This document shows positions 49,864 to 64,000 of a DNA stretch of 64,000 bases, in pieces. Numbering within the stretch: position 1 is the stretch's first letter; each line of letters starts with the position of its first letter. Under the pieces are notes generated by a model. That model ran no database searches. It worked only from the letters and a program-made list of their open reading frames with translations, and was not told the origin of the DNA. This stretch comes from Ianthella basta (Eukaryota > Porifera > Demospongiae > Verongiida > Ianthellidae), in assembly GCA_964019415.1 (NCBI GenBank), contig OZ025869.1, positions 14,800,959-14,864,958 on the forward strand, read 5' to 3'. A program made the translations under genes and the position numbers.

Positions 49864-50015
49864 GTACTTAGATAGCGATGTCCATTAGCCTGATGGTATC
49901 ACTATAATTATTATAGTGAGACCATCAGTGAGACAGGCTAATTGAGTGTGTTAGTGTATTATGTTACGTCTATGTAATGAGACCATTAGGCTAATTGACA
50001 TCGTTATCTAAGTAC
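49864..50015. mobile_element. 152-bp MITE with ~35-bp inverted repeats
   Basis: The left end GTACTTAGATAGCGATGTC and right end GACATCGTTATCTAAGTAC are inverted copies; the match continues with ATTAGCCTGATGGT / ACCATTAGGCTAAT. A second inner palindrome surrounds ACTATAATTATTATAGT. No ORF. Confidence 0.85.
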
Positions 50016-50285
50016 AGTGATACTGAGGGGAGTTAGGCCTACAAAGGCTTCAATAAAGCTCAAAGAGGCAACCAGTGACAGCGCAAGTCGCCCAGCTAGC
50101 TATAGCTTGTAATTTAAGAACAGTATCTTGTCAAAATATTATTCCTTTTACTAGTAGCTATGTCTCACCTTCTCTCCTTAGCTTGATCTACAGATCTCCT
50201 TCTCACGACGGTAGCGCCGAATGGAATGCGTAGGGGCAATTGCCCGACAGCCCTGCGGTAGTCTCGCGCACCAGCCCCCTGTATG

Positions 50286-50545
50286 TAGTCTGGCTTGCTA
50301 GACCGTCCCATAAAATGCCTGGGCTCAGGACAACTTTACAAGCGACGCTTATAATAGAATTAAGTGCCTGGTACACACTGTCCATAGCACCCATCTTCTG
50401 TCGATGACACACTATTTCGTCACAGCCCAGAGAAAGTAACAAAATGTGCAGTGCGTAGCTAGCAACACCAGTCCTTCCTTATTGTAGCTACTTTCTATTT
50501 GCATGCAATGTAGCCAGAGAATGTGTGCCAGAGCCAGAGTGAATA
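50286..50545. repeat. Duplicated flank with unexpanded minisatellite seed (copy A)
   Basis: After a solo MITE terminus (CTGGCTTGCTAGACCGTCC), the segment AAGTGCCTGGTACACACTGT…TGTCGATGACACACTATTTC matches the DNA around the 42-bp array at 60.3-61.45 kb, but with a single, diverged unit. Confidence 0.75.
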
Positions 50546-50569
50546 TGTTAATGTGATTGTAAGTTTGGT

Positions 50570-51125
50570 TAAATATTATTTGATTTGATTTGATTTAATT
50601 ATATGAATGGGCACGGATGTAGGGTGTGGCACTTCCATTCTCTACAGAACGAAGTAGGCGTCGGAGGTAGACACTCCTAACGTCCTTGAGAGACAGCCAA
50701 CCTAGTTCTTCAGATGCTGAAGTGAACTTTGGATGCTTCAAGATGACTCTAGTTGCAAAGTTCTGGGCTAGTTGGAGTCGGTTGGCATCTGCAGCTGTAC
50801 AGTTGCTCCAAACAAGGGAACAATAATTGAAATACGAGGCAATCTCAGAGAAGTAAACAGTAACTAGGGCTTTTCTCGGAAGAAATCTGGAAATCTACAT
50901 ATGTAATAGATTAATGATAGGCATCAGGATGTTGTCGATGTGATAATTCTATTAGAGATTATTGTCAATGGTAACACCCAGCAGCTTGATTGTTCTAACT
51001 TGATCAATGGAAGAGCCATCAAAGACAATGTTTAGAGGAAGGGGGATGATCTCCTGCTGGTATGGATAAGCATGCATGCATTTGGTCTTCAAGCGATTTA
51101 CTTCCAGACAGTTTTGTCTCATTTG
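50570..51125 (-). mobile_element. Truncated non-LTR retrotransposon, 3' end of RT
   Basis: Read on the minus strand, segments such as LLGVTIDNNL, NYCSLVWSNCTAADANRLQL, HPKFTSASEELGWLSLKDVR and ENGSATPYIRAHS are typical of the C-terminal part of CR1/Jockey-type reverse transcriptase ORFs. Frames are broken. The 3' end has an (AAATC)n tail (plus strand ATTTGATTTGATTTG, 50,577-50,597). Confidence 0.75.
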
Positions 51126-51289
51126 ACTTCACTGCAGTCTTGTTTGCATTTGGCAGTCACTGGGCACCTAGGAAATTAAGCCCATGTAGTCATGCCATGC
51201 ACTCTTGTACTATATACTGGCATTTGTAAGCAGTCATTGTCCACTCCGAACGCTAACAGCATTCATAGCCACCCATGAACTACAGTGAA

Positions 51290-51450
51290 ATGTGTCTAAG
51301 GCAGCCACCCATGGGCCATCTCTACTGCCCTGGCCACCCTACAGAGGTAGACTGCAAAGCTTTATCACTATTAGGGGTCAGGGTAGCTGGCTGTTTTAGA
51401 GAGGTGGCTGACTAACACCGTGATTATTTTGAACTGGTTCCACTGTAATG
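51290..51450. repeat. Diverged copy of the 86-bp repeat family
   Basis: AGGCAGCCACCCATGGGCCA and GGTTCCACTGTAATG show relationship to the dispersed family; the match is partial. Confidence 0.5.
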
Positions 51451-51828
51451 ACATTCATAGTCACTCAAGCTCCTATGTCTAATAGGACGTAATCTACAAG
51501 GACAAGGATGTTATAATTAGCACCAATCTATGTGATTTTGCCAAATGGCAGATTTGATCCTCATACACTCACCTCATGTGTTGTATGCAGTGGTTGTTTA
51601 TTGGAAATCACTTGTTCCGCTGTCAAGTTGCACAACTTTGTTCAGCCGAAACTAGCTAGCTGGCTATGTATTGTGCTAAATTTTATGATTGAGTTTGAGG
51701 TAAAGAGACAATATTGGTCAGTTAATGATTGACACAATATCAGCTATTGGAAATTGATGCTTAGTTTGATTAGTAGAGCATATAACTGAGTTACCTTCAG
51801 CATTGACACATAATACTCACACACAATC

Positions 51829-56128
<4,300 letters not shown>

Positions 56129-56132
56129 ACAC

Positions 56133-56192
<60 letters not shown>

Positions 56193-56193
56193 T
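56129..56193. repeat. (CA)n tract beside the LINE 5' end
   Basis: Second half of the microsatellite that the LINE splits. Confidence 0.93.
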
Positions 56194-56560
56194 CAGCCAT
56201 ATATATGCACACAGAGAGAAGTATGGCTAGGTATTATATATAAGCATCTAGCCATTATTTATCACTGACTTACCCTGTAGGTTGATAGGGTGTTTTACTA
56301 GATGTGAGTCTTCAGTCCTTGAGCAGTCTCAGAACACAAGTTCAAAGAGTAGTATAGGACCTGTGGAGCTCAGAACAACTTTTTCTAGATATAATAGAAT
56401 TACAGTAAGTGCCTGGTACCCATAGCACCATGTCTTTTGTCGACAGTGCACCATGGAGGAATGTGACACAACTGTGTAGCTAGCCACACCAGTCCTTCTG
56501 TAGCTAATTCCAATTTGCATGCAGTCAGTGTAATTTTGAATTATCCCCAGGAGATAATTA
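56194..56560. repeat. Duplicated flank with minisatellite seed (copy B)
   Basis: Matches 60,125-60,360 and 61,400-61,490 (TCTTCAGTCCTTGAGCAGTC; TGCCTGGTACCCATAGCACC). It contains one 42-bp-type unit (CATGTCTTTTGTCGACAGTG) rather than an array. Confidence 0.8.
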
Positions 56561-56609
56561 GATGTGCATCACACTATATTCATAGACACAAGGATTGGCA
56601 TGTACAGTT

Positions 56610-56714
56610 AAATATTACAAATTGCCTGGTCGGCCATTTTTATTGCAGCACACATGATTCACTTTGAACACTACTACAGCAGCCAGCCATAGCAATCCGC
56701 AGCACATCGGTGTT

Positions 56715-56777
<63 letters not shown>

Positions 56778-56960
56778 GCGTGTGCATGCGCATGTGTGAT
56801 GTTTGCTTAATTTGATTCTTTGATGGGGATTATGTTGGCTTATATATAGTTTCCCCAATAATTGCACAGTTTGGAGTGTGGTGGGTACTTGCAATCTGAC
56901 ACATTTATTGTGCGTTTTGTAATTTTATAGGGCAATGCAAACAGACAATGAATAACACAT
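56610..56960. pseudogene. Decayed RASSF 3' UTR fragment (unit 3)
   Basis: TTGCCTGGTCGGCCATTTTT at about 56,622 is the RASSF 3' UTR sequence of 42,719, followed by the same order of GT/AG repeat (56,715-56,777) and AGTTTGGAGTGTGG, as at 43,022 and 46,397. Confidence 0.8.
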
Positions 56961-57189
56961 TAATTTGTGTCAGTTTTAGTTAAATTTCATTTTTAATAAT
57001 AATTGTGGATGTAAACTTAGCCTAGCTAAACCAGGAAGTGAACACATTAATTCAAGGGATGCATTATGATGCATTATGATGAATCAGATAAAGATACAGT
57101 ATATCTGAACTAGCTATATGTTGGTTTAAATCTGTTATAGCTTATGCCATATGGGCACTGGGGTCTTCATTTTCTGACATGTCCAGTTC

Positions 57190-59382
57190 CTAGCTTGTGA
57201 TTGATGACCTACTGCCTGCTGCAATTGTGTCGTCTGTCCCGTTCTGTTCTGAATCCATGGCATCTGCCTCTGTACTAGTTGGGGATGTTTCAGGTGATCC
57301 TGCAGCAGCTAGTGTTGGCCTGTCATCTTGTGGCACTAGACTCTTAGCTGTAGTGATGTCCTCACTACATCTGACACTAGTGCCAGAGGAACGACTCTTT
57401 GTGTCATGCACCTCCACTTGCACTTCTTGCATTGTGGACTCCACTGCTGTTGACATGTCATGCAATGTATCGACTGACACTGAGTGTGCTCCAGGCTGTT
57501 CTTCTGTTTCTATTTGTTCTCCTCCTTTATGATGCAGTTTGCTTGGGACAGTAGAGGATGAGGCAATGAGTTCTTGAGAAGGGTGCACAGTTGGAATTAT
57601 AAACCAAACTTGAGTGCCAACTGGATATGTCCTATCTTCTCCAATGTTCAATTTCAGTGTCTGTTCTTTGGAAATTGCTTCTGAACTGAGATTCTCCCTC
57701 TTACCTATATATGCTAACAAAACTGTATCGTGTTCTATTTCTCCTGCTGCTGTTGACCATGTTACAGTGCATTTGTTCTTTACTTTTTGCCAGCATGTGG
57801 TGTCTCTGTCAGATTCATTTGATGATGGGGGTCGGTGGGGAGGGGTGCTTTCCTCATGTTGGCTATGCTTGCATTTTACCAGACATTCCCAGCATGTACT
57901 ATCATCATTTTTGGACTCATTTATTGACCAGGTTGAGCCATCACAACAATTGTAACAGCCCAATAGATTATTTGAAGAATAACACAGACCTTTTCTGCTT
58001 GTGATATCTTCCCCAATGGGCAAAGTAAAGGATGTACACCCAACTTCTTGTTCTCTATTTCCACTTGTTTGTGTCAGGTTCTGACCTGTTTCTGTATATC
58101 CTTGTCTAGTGTAACAACAGCAACAAAAATAATTGACAGTATTTGCTAGACCTCTTCTGAGTGTGATGTCTTCCCCAAAGGTTAGAGTAATGCCAGGTGA
58201 TGTGTAGCTCTCATCATGTTCAATATTTCCACTGCTTACAGTCCGATCTGTGTATCCTTGTCCACTGGCTGCAGGCTGTGTAAGAACCTTCTGCACCCAT
58301 TCAGACTTGTCCATTTCACCTTTTATCACAACATAAGCATAATTTCTGAAGAACTTATTCCTCTCCAACTCAATGCCAAATCCTGGAAGCCATATTACTG
58401 TGATATACATTGCAACCCAAAAGAGACTGATCACAAGTGTTACACTGAGCATTGTTTCCCTCCCCTGTGTGGGGTTGTGTATCAGTACACATTCCCACAG
58501 CCAATCGTTATCACCCAACGTGTACAAAACCATGAATGCAATTGCTAAGACATAAAACACAATGATGAAGATGTTTTCCAACAAGTGACTGCAGCAGTAC
58601 CCTTTCTCTGACTTCAACTTTTTGAAACAACAACTGCAGTAGTCCTTCAAGTTCTTGATTATTAGCCACATTGCTATAACGACTACAATAGCAGAAAGAC
58701 TAGCTAGGAACCATGCTACTTCTCCATTGTGTGTCATAGTAACCGTTGCATTTGCCTTGTAATCACAACTATTGTTTTGTTTGGTACTTTCACTGTCATC
58801 AGTATTTGCAACAAATCGTACCACAGTGGAGAATGTCTGGTCAACAAATAGGGTGGTTGATACAAGTTGCAAGATGCTCTGGTATGCTTTCCTAATTCTT
58901 CCGGACCCTGTAACTTGAAATGTCTGGTTTGCAGTAGAATTTTGGCCAATTAGGTAAAGTAATGCGTGTAGAATCAGCGAAGCTCCTTCAATGGCAGAAC
59001 TTCTGATACGACAATTTTTCGCATCCATCTTCGGTTGAACATCACAAATGAGTATTGGTAAGTTGTCTCCTGCTAAATACAGTGTACCCATTGATATAAA
59101 TAGCATATCACGTGTTAAAGTCTCCCCCAACTTACAGCAGCAGTGGTATTTAGGCTTTTGGCAGCATAGAGAATAGTGGTTTAGACATGAAATTCCACCA
59201 CTGAGAACAAAAAAGATTACTAGTGATAAACTATAAAGCAACACCAATTCTCCTTCCTCCCATGTGACGCCAACAAGGGTAAAGATCAAGTTCCAGGTAA
59301 GCAGGACAAGGCTGAGGAATAGATAGGGCGAACACCCGCTAATGTCTTGCATATGGTTCACATCCAAATGTGCTCCAGTCAT
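57190..59382 (-). CDS. Multipass cysteine-rich membrane protein, family copy 3 (longest)
   Basis: Intronless. The ATG at 59382 (MTGAHLDVNHMQDISG) aligns with copy 2's start and gives 730 aa; an in-frame ATG 30 codons upstream exists. Core blocks: GTLYLAGDNLPILIC, GSGRIRKAYQSILQLV, DQTFSTVVRFV, IIKNLKDYCSCC, LGDNDWLWECVLI and VAMYITVIWLPGF. The tail is much longer than in copies 1 and 2. It has two cassettes, FGEDITLRRGLANTVNYF and IGEDITSRKGLCYSSNNL, each followed by a Cys cluster (CCCCY; CYNCC), and preceded by a matching QGYT…SGN stretch, so an internal duplication of about 55 aa. The end module has LNIGEDRTYPVGTQVWFI, then an acidic tail with AAGSPETSPTSTEAD. Family and function unknown; six to eight membrane spans inferred. 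Confidence 0.86.
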   Translation of the reverse strand: MTGAHLDVNHMQDISGCSPYLFLSLVLLTWNLIFTLVGVTWEEGELVLLYSLSLVIFFVLSGGISCLNHYSLCCQKPKYHCCCKLGETLTRDMLFISMGTLYLAGDNLPILICDVQPKMDAKNCRIRSSAIEGASLILHALLYLIGQNSTANQTFQVTGSGRIRKAYQSILQLVSTTLFVDQTFSTVVRFVANTDDSESTKQNNSCDYKANATVTMTHNGEVAWFLASLSAIVVVIAMWLIIKNLKDYCSCCFKKLKSEKGYCCSHLLENIFIIVFYVLAIAFMVLYTLGDNDWLWECVLIHNPTQGRETMLSVTLVISLFWVAMYITVIWLPGFGIELERNKFFRNYAYVVIKGEMDKSEWVQKVLTQPAASGQGYTDRTVSSGNIEHDESYTSPGITLTFGEDITLRRGLANTVNYFCCCCYTRQGYTETGQNLTQTSGNREQEVGCTSFTLPIGEDITSRKGLCYSSNNLLGCYNCCDGSTWSINESKNDDSTCWECLVKCKHSQHEESTPPHRPPSSNESDRDTTCWQKVKNKCTVTWSTAAGEIEHDTVLLAYIGKRENLSSEAISKEQTLKLNIGEDRTYPVGTQVWFIIPTVHPSQELIASSSTVPSKLHHKGGEQIETEEQPGAHSVSVDTLHDMSTAVESTMQEVQVEVHDTKSRSSGTSVRCSEDITTAKSLVPQDDRPTLAAAGSPETSPTSTEADAMDSEQNGTDDTIAAGSRSSITS

Positions 59383-59629
59383 TTTGGACCAGACTGAAGG
59401 ACAGATTCTCTCTGATAACTTTGAAAGATCGACTTGTGAGTGTGTTTTGCTGTATATGAGCCTCAATGCCAAGGTGACGTTGTGTCCCTACTGTGCTGTT
59501 ACTCGTTCTGTACTTGACAGTCACTGTATTACAAGGGAAATAAGTGCATTTATTGATATGACATGTGCTGTGAATATTATTATACATGTGACCATTCATC
59601 CATGCACTCAGTTAATTACTTTGCCACCC

Positions 59630-60054
59630 ATCTAGTGACATTCATAGTCACTCCTATATCTAATATAGAGTCTAATAAGAATAGAGTTATATGCATGCAC
59701 AAGGATGTCTTTAATTAGCACCAACCTATGTAACATCGCTAAAATAGCAATTCCAATAGCTACGTACCAGGCACACAGAGTGTGTCTTTAGTGGGAAACT
59801 GTTGCAACAAAAGTCGCTTTGAGCACTGTCTAGTATGAAGCTGCAAAAACTTGTTGAATGGAAGCTACTTAGCTGATTTCATGATCGAGCTTGAGGGACT
59901 ACTTTCCAAAAAGTTAAAGAGGCACTATTGGTCAGTTTTAATGATTAATTGACACTGAACTGTTGGAAATTGTTTGTAACTGATTAGTAAGTAATAGTAA
60001 GAGCATGAGTTATCACACACACACACGCACGCACGCACGCACACATGCATGCAT

Positions 60055-60104
<50 letters not shown>

Positions 60105-60110
60105 AGAGAG
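59630..60110. repeat. Duplicated upstream flank ending in (CA)n
   Basis: ACATTCATAGTCACTC…AATTAGCACCAA and ACTATTGGTCAGTT match 51,452-51,830 in order, and both end in a CA tract (here 60,014-60,110). This is the uninterrupted counterpart of the LINE-split copy. Confidence 0.8.
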
Positions 60111-60341
60111 AAATCACCACACACCACAGGCACATGGCTAAAGTCTAGCTATTGTTTGTTACTGATTTACCTGGTAGGTTAACAGGGTATTCACTCTATG
60201 AGAGTCTTCAGTCCTTAAACAGTCTCAGAACACAATTATTTCAAAGAATACTAGGACCTAATACATAGAGCTCAGGACAACTTATATAGCATATTACAAG
60301 CAACACTTAGAATTAAGTGCCTGGTACCCACTGTCCATAGC

Positions 60342-61375
60342 ACCATGTCTTTTGTCGATGAAGCACTGTTCTGTTACAATAGCACCATGTCTTTTGTCGA
60401 TGAAGCACTGTTCTGTTACAATAGCACCATGTCTTTTGTCGATGAAGCACTGTTCTGTTACAATAGCACCATGTCTTTTGTCGATGAAGCACTGTTCTGT
60501 TACAATAGCACCATGTCTTTTGTCGATGAAGCACTGTTCTGTTACAATAGCACCATGTCTTTTGTCGATGAAGCACTGTTCTGTTACAATAGCACCATGT
60601 CTTTTGTCGATGAAGCACTGTTCTGTTACAATAGCACCATGTCTTTTGTCGATGAAGCACTGTTCAGTTACAATAGTACCATGTCTTTGTCGATGAAGCA
60701 CTGCTCTGTTACAATAGCACCATGTCTTTTGTCGATGAAGCACTGTTCTGTTACAATAGCACCATGTCTTTTGTCGATGAAGCACTGTTCTGTTACAATA
60801 GCACCATGTCTTTTGTTGATGAAACACTGTTCTGTTACAATAGCACCATGTCTTTTGTCGATGAAACACTGTTCTGTTACAATAGCACCATGTCTTTTGT
60901 CGATGAAGCACTGTTCTGTTACAATAGCACCATGTCTTTTGTCGATGAAGCACTGTTCTGTTACAATAGCACCATGTCTTTTGTTGATGAAACACTGTTC
61001 TGTTACAATAGCACCATGTCTTTTGTCGATGAAACACTGTTCTGTTACAATAGCACCATGTCTTTTGTCGATGAAACACTGTTCTGTTACAATAGCACCA
61101 TGTCTTTTGTCGATGAAACACTGTTCTGTTACAATAGCACCATGTCTTTTGTCGATGAAGCACTGTTCTGTTACAATAGCACCATGTCTTTTGTCGATGA
61201 AACACTGTTCTGTTACAATAGCACCATGTCTTTTGTCGATGAAGCACTGTTCTGTTACAATAGCACCATGTCTTTTGTCGATGAAGCACTGTTCTGTTAC
61301 AATAGCACCATGTCTTTTGTCGATGAAGCACTGTTCTGTTACAATAGCACCATTATGTGTTTTGTCGATGAAGCA
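60342..61375. repeat. 42-bp minisatellite, ~24 copies
   Basis: The unit CACCATGTCTTTTGTCGATG / AAGCACTGTTCTGTTACAATAG repeats with only a few variants (GAAGCA or GAAACA; TTGTCG or TTGTTG). One unit near 60,680 has lost a T. Because 42 is a multiple of three, long open frames (up to 345 aa) arise on both strands; none looks genic. Confidence 0.97.
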
Positions 61376-61559
61376 CTAATTCGGTACGGCAGGAAGAACG
61401 TGACAAACGTGCAGTGTTTAGCTATTTCCTTACTGCAGCTACTTTCTATTTGCATGCTATTATAGCCATTGGATGAGGCTAAGATGTGCACAGACATAAA
61501 TTAGAGTTTCAATGCTTGTGTGTGCGTGTGTATGTATGGTGTGTGTGGATGATGTGTAT

Positions 61560-61820
61560 GACATTGTATGTGTAGCGTGTGTGTGCATACATATATACAT
61601 GCTGTGTGTTCTTAAGTATGCATTCCTCTTTAGTCAGGTTTTGAATTACCCCTCTCACTTTACACTGTGAATATAATTATGGTATGTAAAATATATATTC
61701 ACTGTGTCTCTTACACTAACAAGTGAATGTTTGCATTAATCAGTACACACATCTCCTTCCTAATGTGTGCTATTAAGCATCATATGTCGGCTGGTGTAGC
61801 AGGAATGCTTGTTGCAACAG
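61560..61820 (+). pseudogene. Decayed copy of RASSF exon 9 and its introns (unit 4)
   Basis: AG-GTTTTGAATTACCCCTCTCA (from 61,638) copies the RA-domain exon at 41,060 (GTTTTGGACGACCCTTCTCA). CTCCTTCCTAATGTGTGCTA then GGCTGGTGTAGCAGGAATGC copies 41,328-41,382. The frame is lost and the exon is shortened. Confidence 0.78.
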
Positions 61821-61839
61821 TTGTTGACCCCATATTATT

Positions 61840-62860
61840 ATTAGATAGATAGATAGAAATTCTGACAGGAAAGCCCCATCAGCTTGATAGCGACTGGTCT
61901 GCCTGGGGGTCCTGCAGACACTTACAATAGACAAAAAGAGACGGATGCATAGAATGTCATAGTAGATTAGCAAATAAAATTGTCATGCTAGCTAAGTGTC
62001 AGAATGTTTGTGGAAGATCACAGTAGAATGATTGTTCCCTTAGCCATTGTCTTCTGGATTTCTTAAAAAATAGTGGCAGACTGAATACTTCTGATGTCCT
62101 CTGGGAGGGAGTTCCATTCTTGGGATCCCCTAAATGTAAATGATCTCCTGTACAACTTTGTGTTGACACGAAACAGGTGTAGCTTCGAATTCTTTAAATC
62201 CCCTTGTCCTCCTACATCCAGCTGCCTCATTGCTCACAAATATGTCCTTCATGTATCTGGACCCTGCTTGTTGACACATCAGTGCACAAGATCTATAGAG
62301 CCAGTTTGGACAGTCTTCTTTTCTCTGTTAATGGGGTCCACCTGAGGGCTGTTCTCCGTTCAGCACTAGGTGTTCAGGGTGGTTTGGATTATATCAAATG
62401 CATCCCATACGTAGTTCTGTACCCATTCCTTTTCTACTTTCTGCCGCAGTTCTTTCGTACACTAGCTCTTGCCAGACTATATACTGAACAATAGTCTAGG
62501 TGTGGAAGCACCAGGGCATTGTAGACTTACTTCTTTGTTTCAGCTGGCAGCCCATTCTTCAACCTCAGCAGCTTGGCCAAAACACAGAGGCACTTCTTCC
62601 TCAGTGATGCAACATGTTCCTTCCATGTCAATCCATCATCAATACTGACGCCCAGGCACTTGACCATTTGACTTCTTTAACAGTTGGGCCCGAGTCCATG
62701 TCTTTGCTCCAGAACCTTGGTAAATGCCTCAGGTCTGTAACTGGAGAGCCTGTTCCTTTGCCTACCTGCTCCAGCGCCTCTTTGTCGCCATCCAAGTGGG
62801 CAATGCAGCGTCCATGCTGGGATCACTCCCTACCACTGACATTGACTAGGTGACACTTCC
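61840..62860 (-). mobile_element. Truncated non-LTR retrotransposon, RT C-terminal part
   Basis: On the minus strand: LGVSIDDGLTWKEHVASLRK, LPHLDYCS, RVNTKLYRRSFTFRGSQEWN, LPEDIRSIQSATIF and, after a one-base shift in a T-run near 62,065, RRQWLREQSFYCDLPQTF and a stop. The 3' end lies next to (TAGA)n (61,841-61,856). Typical CR1/L2-like C-terminus with several stops. Confidence 0.8.
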
Positions 62861-63089
62861 CCTATGCAGGGCTTATCCCCCGCCGCTGATGATGACTAGG
62901 CTGCATGTTCTTAATATATATATATAGTTTCTGCTTTGGTTGTCGCTTATTTACTTATCCTTACTATTAGTAATTTTGTAGCATCATTTATTCAATCATC
63001 ATTAATTCACATAATTATGGTTAAAGTACATTATATTATAAATATCATAATGATTGTTGACTGTAATAAATTATTTTTACTTGTTCATT
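62861..63089. other. AT-rich spacer; nothing recognised
   Basis: AT-rich DNA between the LINE relic and the broken family copy 4. It contains a short (TA)n at 62,913-62,925. Confidence 0.5.
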
Positions 63090-63850
63090 CTAAGTTGCCG
63101 TTGTCATGAGCAACGCTTCAGCTGCCTGTCCCTGCAGCACTTCAGCTTTGAATAGCTTTTTTATGACCCAAAATTTAGTATTTTCATCATACTCCAGAAC
63201 ATCCCCATTGTTTTGCAACTCCAGATTACTGTTGTAGTGCTTTGCTGACTTGATGTTTTCTGGATTACCTACATAAGTTAGCAAACAAGCTACTTGTTTC
63301 ACTGCTGTCACTCCCCTTGAGCTAGTGTCTTGACTTGGCTTTTCCATGCTGATGGATTTTAAATCATTGCTGCTAGTATTATCTTCAATGTGATTCGAAC
63401 TTTTGTAGAGCTCATAAAAGGGTTTGCAGCAATGTTTATAGAAGTAACACAACCCATCTTGCAATCGGTATCATCCTCATTTAATTGAGAAATACTGAGA
63501 TGATTCAGTAGAGGTTCATAGCTGCGATTGTAGATATAGCAAATAATTAGATGAGCAATACTGCAGCTTGAAGGCTTCAAGCTGCAGTATTGCTCATCTA
63601 ATTATTTGCTAAATACTGAGATGTCCATAGTCATCTTGTAGTTTGATTTCACCACCAGTAAGTAGATTATGTATATCACCTTGGAATGGTTGGTATCTCC
63701 TACTGGCTGGAATACAGTGACATGTTACGATGAGCATTGCTTTCCTCCCTTGTGTATATAGGGTTGGGTAGTGGTACACACTCCCACAGCCAATCGATAT
63801 CACCCAAAGTGAGCAAGACCGGTACCATGAATGCAATTGCTAAGGCGTAC
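63090..63850 (-). pseudogene. Broken membrane-protein family copy 4
   Basis: The minus strand at 63,660-63,850 reads ALAIAFMV, LGDIDWLWECVPLPNP, matching copies 2 and 3 (AIAFMVLYTLGDNDWLWECV), with two extra residues before LGD. The frame then loses homology, a 75-bp palindrome intervenes (63,537-63,611), and 63,090-63,464 encodes a tail with LTYVGNPENIKSAKH, LELQNNGDVLEY and NTKFWVIKKLF, the family's C-terminal module. The N-terminal two thirds are absent: homology stops at about 63,850. Truncated and rearranged, so a pseudogene is likely, though the 3' open frame of 124 aa is intact. Confidence 0.75.
63537..63611. repeat. Perfect 75-bp palindrome
   Basis: Two 37-nt arms (AGCAAATAATTAGATGAGCA… and its exact inverse) are separated by one base at 63574. 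AATACTGAGATG occurs on both sides (about 63,490 and 63,612). Confidence 0.95.
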
Positions 63851-64000
63851 TGTGGTGTACTCATGTGTTTTCTTTAAGTTTTTGCTCTGTATTATTCAAT
63901 CAAGCTTAGTGCATCTTATCACTTTATGTACCCACATTTACGTTTAAGTATTGGTCATGCATGAATATTGCTATGGCCACATATGAATAATCATGCATGC

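Noticed and set aside
60294..61465. Long repetitive frames (up to 345 aa) on both strands encoding 14-residue repeats
   Set aside because: They are reading frames through a 42-bp minisatellite; the unit length is a multiple of three, so frames stay open on both strands. No start context, promoter or unique ends.

Overview
This is eukaryotic nuclear DNA from an animal. Genes are split by short introns with GT..AG boundaries, (GT)n/(CA)n microsatellites are very abundant, and the window holds LINE relics, MITEs and minisatellites. The protein families present (LIM-type RASSF, ZU5/UPA scaffolds, a ZDHHC6 tail, a mitochondrial ribosomal S18 protein) are metazoan. A LIM-RASSF together with GAB-like PH and ZU5 scaffolds would suit an early-branching or marine invertebrate, possibly a sponge; that placement is inference.

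Layout. 0.6-5.3 kb: an unrecognised minus-strand terminal exon and the last three exons (+) of a ZDHHC6-like palmitoyltransferase. 5.8-14.7 kb (-): a scaffold of about 1,600 aa with proline-rich repeats, many YxxM/YxN tyrosine motifs and a C-terminal ZU5-UPA module. 14.7-22.6 kb: repeat-rich intergenic DNA. 22.6-28.2 kb (+): a 791-aa protein with a GAB/IRS-like PH domain followed by ZU5-UPA. 29.07-30.86 kb (-): a five-exon MRPS18-type gene. It starts about 290 bp from a head-to-head RASSF gene, 31.15-42.69 kb (+), 11 exons, LIM-RA-SARAH, 438 aa.

43.3-63.9 kb is an array of intronless minus-strand genes for a multipass, cysteine-rich membrane protein family that I cannot assign: three complete copies (554, 588 and 730 aa) and one broken copy. 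The array grew by segmental duplication of a unit that also carried the 3' end of RASSF, because decayed pieces of RASSF introns, an exon and the 3' UTR lie beside each copy. A nearly full-length LINE sits inside a (CA)n tract of one duplicate, and a 42-bp minisatellite has expanded about 24-fold in another.

The most interesting signals are: (1) the unassigned membrane-protein array and its co-duplicated RASSF fragments; (2) two neighbouring, divergently transcribed ZU5-UPA scaffolds that divide GAB/IRS-like features between them (PH in one, most phosphotyrosine motifs in the other); (3) a hammerhead-ribozyme-like core in a fold-back element; (4) introns whose 5' splice sites run straight into (GT)n. 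All exon models were built by eye from splice sites, phase and family resemblance; no alignment or transcript data were available.
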